Translations under genes and position numbers: made by a program | From: Microbacterium halophytorum | Lineage (GTDB): Bacteria > Actinomycetota > Actinomycetes > Actinomycetales > Microbacteriaceae | Reading direction: 5' to 3' | DNA length: 64,000 nucleotides | Assembly: GCF_002970975.1 (NCBI RefSeq) | Contig: NZ_PNFA01000014.1 | Coordinates: 1 to 64,000, forward strand | Notes under the pieces: model-generated | Seen by the model: the letters and a program-made list of their open reading frames with translations, nothing else | What the model was told of the DNA's origin: nothing | Database searches by the model: none | In this document: piece after piece, positions 60,832 to 64,000 of the stretch | Layout of the letters: the number at the start of each line of letters is the position of its first letter | Numbering within the stretch: the stretch's first letter is position 1

Positions 60832-62313
60832 ATGTGCGGCATCGTCGGAATGGTCGGCAGCGGTCCGGTCAACCAGGAGATCTACGACTCCCTCCTCCTT
60901 CTGCAGCACCGTGGGCAGGATGCCACCGGCATCGCCACGGCCGAGCCCAGCGGCGTGATGCACTCGCACAAGGCGGGCGGCATGGTGCGCGAGGCGTTCC
61001 GCACCCGCGACATGCGGTCTCTGCTCGGCAACGTGGGGCTCGGCCACGTGCGCTACGCGACGAAGGGCACGGCGTCGAGCGAGGAGGAGGCGCAGCCGTT
61101 CTACGTCAACGCCCCGTACGGCATCACGCTGATCCACAACGGCAACCTCACCAACACGCGCGAGCTCACCGTAGACATGGCCCAGCGCGACCGCCGCCAC
61201 CTGAACTCGTCGAGCGACACCGAGCTGCTCGTGAACGTGCTCGCGAACGAGCTGCAGTCGACCCGCTCGAGCGTCGACCTCGAGCCCGACCGCATCTTCA
61301 GCGCCGTCACCCGCGTGCACGAGCGGGTCGAGGGCGCGTACGCCGCCATCGCGCTGATCGCCGGCTACGGCCTGCTCGCGTTCCGCGACCCCTTCGGCAT
61401 CCGGCCCCTCATCCTCGGCCGTCGCACGCGCGAAGACGGCCGCGACGACTGGGTCGTCGCGAGCGAGTCGCTCGTGCTCGAGAACGCCGATTACGAGGTC
61501 GTGCGGGACGTCGCGCCCGGCGAGGCCGTGTACATCACGACCGAGGGCGAGCTGCACATCCGCCAGTGCGCCGCCGACCCGAGGCTGCGGCCGTGCTCGT
61601 TCGAGTACGTCTACCTCGCGCGGCCCGACTCCGTGATGAACGGGATCTCCGTGTATGAGTCGCGGCTCCGGATGGGCGAGAAGCTCGCGAAGACCATCGC
61701 GAAGCACACGCCGGAGGGCGCGATCGACGTGGTCATGCCCATCCCGGATTCGGCCCGACCCGCCGCGATGGAGGTCGCCCGCGTCCTCGGCATCGAGTAC
61801 CGCGAGGGCTTCTACAAGAACCGCTACGTCGGCCGCACCTTCATCATGCCCGGACAGGCCGTGCGCAAGAAGAGCGTGCGCCAGAAGCTCAACGCGATGT
61901 CGACGGAGTTCCGCGGCAAGAACGTGCTGCTGATCGACGACTCGATCGTGCGAGGCACGACGAGCCGCCAGATCATCGAGATGGCACGCGCCGCCGGCGC
62001 GAAGAGCGTGACGTTCGCCTCGGCCGCGCCGCCCGTGCGCTACCCGCACGTGTACGGCATCAATATGCCGTCGCGCCACGAACTGATCGCCCACGGCCGC
62101 ACGATCCCCGAGATCGCCGAGGAGCTCGGCTGCGACCACCTCGTCTACCAGGAGGTCGAGGACCTCCGCGACGCGATCCTCGAGGGCTGCGAGTCCGACG
62201 AGGAGCGCGCCCGCTTCGACGACATGGACCTCAGCCCCTTCGACGGCCGCTACGTCACCGGTACCGTGTCGGACGAGTACCTCGCCTGGGTCGAGTCGAA
62301 CCAGGAGTCCTGA
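60832..62313 (+). CDS. purF: Amidophosphoribosyltransferase
   Basis: PurF makes phosphoribosylamine from PRPP and glutamine, the first committed step of purine synthesis. The start MCGIVGMVG places the catalytic Cys at position 2 after processing. The phosphoribosyltransferase loop is VLLIDDSIVRGTTSRQIIEM, with GFYKNRYVGRTFIMPGQAVR before it. It is 493 residues and full length, and probably forms an operon with purM. Confidence 0.97.
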   Translation: MCGIVGMVGSGPVNQEIYDSLLLLQHRGQDATGIATAEPSGVMHSHKAGGMVREAFRTRDMRSLLGNVGLGHVRYATKGTASSEEEAQPFYVNAPYGITLIHNGNLTNTRELTVDMAQRDRRHLNSSSDTELLVNVLANELQSTRSSVDLEPDRIFSAVTRVHERVEGAYAAIALIAGYGLLAFRDPFGIRPLILGRRTREDGRDDWVVASESLVLENADYEVVRDVAPGEAVYITTEGELHIRQCAADPRLRPCSFEYVYLARPDSVMNGISVYESRLRMGEKLAKTIAKHTPEGAIDVVMPIPDSARPAAMEVARVLGIEYREGFYKNRYVGRTFIMPGQAVRKKSVRQKLNAMSTEFRGKNVLLIDDSIVRGTTSRQIIEMARAAGAKSVTFASAAPPVRYPHVYGINMPSRHELIAHGRTIPEIAEELGCDHLVYQEVEDLRDAILEGCESDEERARFDDMDLSPFDGRYVTGTVSDEYLAWVESNQES

Positions 62314-62334
62314 CCGCAGACGCTCAGGCACGCC

Positions 62335-62546
62335 ATCTGCGGCGTTGTCCTCGTCGCTGGCCTGGGGGCCCGCTCCTCGTCCGCCTTGCAGCTGGCGCGC
62401 CTGAGCGCCTGCGGTGGTGGCGTCGTCTGCGGCGTTGTCCTCGTCGCTGGCCTGGGGGCCCGCTCCTCGTCCGCCTTGCAGCTGGCGCGCCTGAGCGCCT
62501 GCGGTGGTGGCGTCGTCTGCGGCGTTGTCCTCGTCGCTGGCCTGGG
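62335..62546. repeat. 90-bp tandem repeat, about 2.4 copies
   Basis: The unit begins CTGCGGCGTTGTCCTCGTCG at 62337, 62427 and 62517. The first two copies are essentially identical over 90 bp and the third breaks off after about 28 bp. It fills most of the 308-bp gap between purF and the PGPGW protein. Frames stay open through it on both strands because 90 is a multiple of 3, but none looks like a real gene. Confidence 0.85.
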
Positions 62547-62621
62547 GTCGTGGTTGGATGCTGATCGAACGCTCGGGCTTTCCCCAGCGCGCTCATCGCG
62601 CGAGCGTGCTGTGATGGACCG

Positions 62622-63023
62622 ATGGGGAACGACGACCGGAACGCACCGCACGGCGACGGTGACTCGGGTGTTCCCTCCGGCGCTGAGCTCGCCCGGATGG
62701 AGCACACCGCTCACCAGCGCTCGCACCGGTTCCGCGCCTGGCTGCACCGGCGGCATCCCGCCGTTCGGATCACGTACCGCGTGCTGATCGCGGTGCTGGG
62801 TGCGCTCGTGATCGCGATCGGCCTGATCATCGTGCCGCTGCCGGGGCCCGGCTGGCTCATCGTGTTCGGCGGCCTCGCGATCCTCGCGACCGAGTTCGCG
62901 TGGGCGCGCCGGCTCGCGCACTGGCTCAAGCGCCAGCTGGACCGCTTCTGGGCCTGGTGGAAGGCCCGGCGCGCGCGCAAGCGCGCCGAGAAGGCCGCCC
63001 GCCGCGCGGCTGGGCTCGCCTGA
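62622..63023 (+). CDS. TIGR02611-family PGPGW membrane protein
   Basis: This 133-residue protein has two close membrane segments around the signature IIVPLPGPGWLIVFGGLAIL, then ATEFAWARRLAHWLKRQL and a basic C-terminal tail. The PGPGW motif defines the family (TIGR02611), common in actinobacteria and of unknown function. Confidence 0.85.
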   Translation: MGNDDRNAPHGDGDSGVPSGAELARMEHTAHQRSHRFRAWLHRRHPAVRITYRVLIAVLGALVIAIGLIIVPLPGPGWLIVFGGLAILATEFAWARRLAHWLKRQLDRFWAWWKARRARKRAEKAARRAAGLA

Positions 63024-63031
63024 CCGCACCA

Positions 63032-63090
63032 TCGCTATCTCAGTCGTTGCGCCTCATCCGGCGGATTCACCGCAATAGATGAGATAGCGA
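63032..63090. terminator. Inverted repeat between convergent genes
   Basis: ATCGCTATCTCA (63032-63043) pairs perfectly with TGAGATAGCGAT (63079-63090), with a 35-nt interior that can form a further small stem. It lies between the stop codons of the PGPGW gene and the ABC permease gene and may stop transcription from both. Confidence 0.6.
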
Positions 63091-63101
63091 TTCGGTCGAA
63101 G

Positions 63102-63836
63102 CTACGGCGTGCGGCGGTGCAGCGTCAGTGCGGCGAGCAGGATGAAGCCGATGGTGCAGCCGACGATCACCGTCAGCGGGCCGTACACGTCCCATCCGGT
63201 CTCGCCGATCGTGACGGCGTCCATCGCATCGATCGCGTAGCTGAGCGGGAGCCAGTCTGAGACCGCCTGCAGCACGTCGGGCATCGTGTCGCGGGGCACG
63301 ATGACGCCGCCCAGCAGGATCTGCGGGAACACCAGCAGGGGCATGAACTGCACCGCCTGGAACTCGGTTCGGGCGAAGGCGCTCGCGAGCAGGCCGAGAG
63401 CTGTGCCGAGCAGCGCGTTCAGCACGGCGACGAGGCCGAGCTCCCAGACGGGGCCGTCCGAATCGAGGCCGCAGACCCACACCGCGAACGACACCGTCAC
63501 GACCGCCTGCGCCGCGGCGGCGAGGCCGAAGGCGAGGGCGTAGCCCGCGACGAAGTCGGCCTTGCCGAGCGGCGTCGTCATGAGCCGCTCCAGGGTGCCC
63601 GATCGGCGCTCCCGCAGGGTCGTGATCGACGTGATCAGGAACATCACGACGAAGGGGAACAGCGCCAGGATCGCGGGCCCGACCTGGTCGAAGACGCCGT
63701 CGGCGTCGACGAAGATCCAGGCGAAGAGGCCGACGAGCATGCTCGGTGCGACCAGCATGAGGACGATCGAACGCGGGTCGGCGCGCAACTGCAGGAGGAC
63801 GCGGCCGGCCGTCGCGAAGGTGCGCGCGGGGGTCAT
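63102..63836 (-). CDS. ABC-2-type exporter permease
   Basis: This 244-residue permease has six membrane segments and the ABC-2 region TTLRERRSGTLERLMTTPLG with QFMPLLVFPQILLGGVIVPR near the end, as in drug- or DrrB-like exporters. Its ATG overlaps the stop of the ATPase gene upstream (ATGA), so both are translated together. The substrate is unknown. Confidence 0.88.
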   Translation of the reverse strand: MTPARTFATAGRVLLQLRADPRSIVLMLVAPSMLVGLFAWIFVDADGVFDQVGPAILALFPFVVMFLITSITTLRERRSGTLERLMTTPLGKADFVAGYALAFGLAAAAQAVVTVSFAVWVCGLDSDGPVWELGLVAVLNALLGTALGLLASAFARTEFQAVQFMPLLVFPQILLGGVIVPRDTMPDVLQAVSDWLPLSYAIDAMDAVTIGETGWDVYGPLTVIVGCTIGFILLAALTLHRRTP

Positions 63837-64000
63837 CGCTCGGCCCGCCTCTCGCGGCGGGTGAGCGGGTGGTCGGCGGCATCCGGATGCGCGCCCGAGC
63901 GGATGAGCTCGAGGAACGCCGCGTCGGCGTCGGCTGCCCCGGTAGCGGCGAGGAGGCCGGCCGGCGTGGTGTCGGCGATGACGCGGCCCTCGCGCATCAG
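63833..64000 (-). CDS. ABC exporter ATPase subunit, C-terminal part (runs off window end)
   Basis: Only the last about 55 codons are in the window. The visible end includes LMREGRVIADTTPAGLLAAT, the usual 'G..v..gtp..l' segment after the H-loop of DrrA-like ATPases, and ends RRERRAER before a TGA at 63833-63835. The overlap with the permease start supports the pairing. The Walker motifs lie outside the window. Confidence 0.8.
   Translation of the reverse strand: MMREGRVIADTTPAGLLAATGAADADAAFLELIRSGAHPDAADHPLTRRERRAER

Noticed and set aside
62250-63032. Minus-strand frame of 260 residues through the 90-bp repeat
   Set aside because: It overlaps the end of purF and the whole PGPGW gene, and its repeats (PATRTTPQTT) simply follow from the DNA repeat.

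Overview
The window is high-GC DNA from an actinobacterium, most probably a member of the Microbacteriaceae. The basis is the purC/purD/purM/purF neighbourhood with an SCP-like gene and a PGPGW membrane protein, the LANTG-type wall-anchored protein, a DivIVA-like coiled-coil protein and the very high GC3. The genus is an inference. The first 44.6 kb look like an accessory region dominated by redox, membrane, surface and mobile genes. From 44.6 kb onward the content is ordinary chromosomal housekeeping.

1-10 kb: an IS30 transposase tail, a NarK-type nitrate/nitrite porter, a DUF1266 membrane protein, several unknown small proteins and the remains of IS21 and ISL3 elements. Between two ISL3 remnants lies a compact microcin C-like cluster on the minus strand: a 21-residue precursor peptide (8655-8720), an intergenic hairpin (8605-8644), an MccB-like ThiF-family nucleotidyltransferase (7521-8588) and an MFS exporter (6275-7531). 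9.2-10.2 kb holds an operon of three small membrane proteins. 10.6-18 kb pairs a sortase with a very large ATPase/LuxR regulator and a 1267-residue wall-anchored surface protein. 18-25.6 kb carries a DivIVA-like protein, a cysteine-bearing winged-helix regulator, an orphan NrdI-like flavodoxin, a second NarK, a beta-helix protein, a GMC oxidoreductase and an atypical Rieske-like protein. 26-28 kb holds a sigma/anti-sigma-like fusion. 28-35 kb is a complete narGHJI respiratory nitrate reductase operon with ATGA overlaps, followed by a BCCT transporter. 37.9-42.9 kb has a cytosolic sulfite-oxidase-fold molybdoprotein with its own flavin reductase, then two cupins, a monooxygenase and membrane proteins. 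A complete IS3 element (43307-44601) marks the edge of this region.

44.6-64 kb: 5-oxoprolinase PxpA and a PxpB-PxpC fusion, PurC, a TauE/SafE permease, an SLC13 transporter, an MFS exporter, PurD, a BisC/DMSO-reductase-type molybdoenzyme, PurM, PurF and an ABC-2 exporter running off the end. Palindromic repeats and a 90-bp tandem repeat sit between these genes.

The most unusual observation is regulatory. Eleven arrays of a 9-bp element (ACTACGCAA-like, read in the direction of the adjacent gene) repeat every 22 bp, plus or minus 1. They stand upstream of most accessory transcription units, including the microcin-like cluster, the sortase/LuxR operon, the surface protein, the GMC oxidoreductase and the sulfite-oxidase-like operon. 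None was seen in the housekeeping part. This suggests one common regulator; the large LuxR-type ATPase at 11376-13949 is the obvious but unproven candidate. Molybdoenzymes, nitrate porters and Fe-S/flavin proteins point to a lifestyle with low-oxygen or nitrate-dependent redox metabolism.
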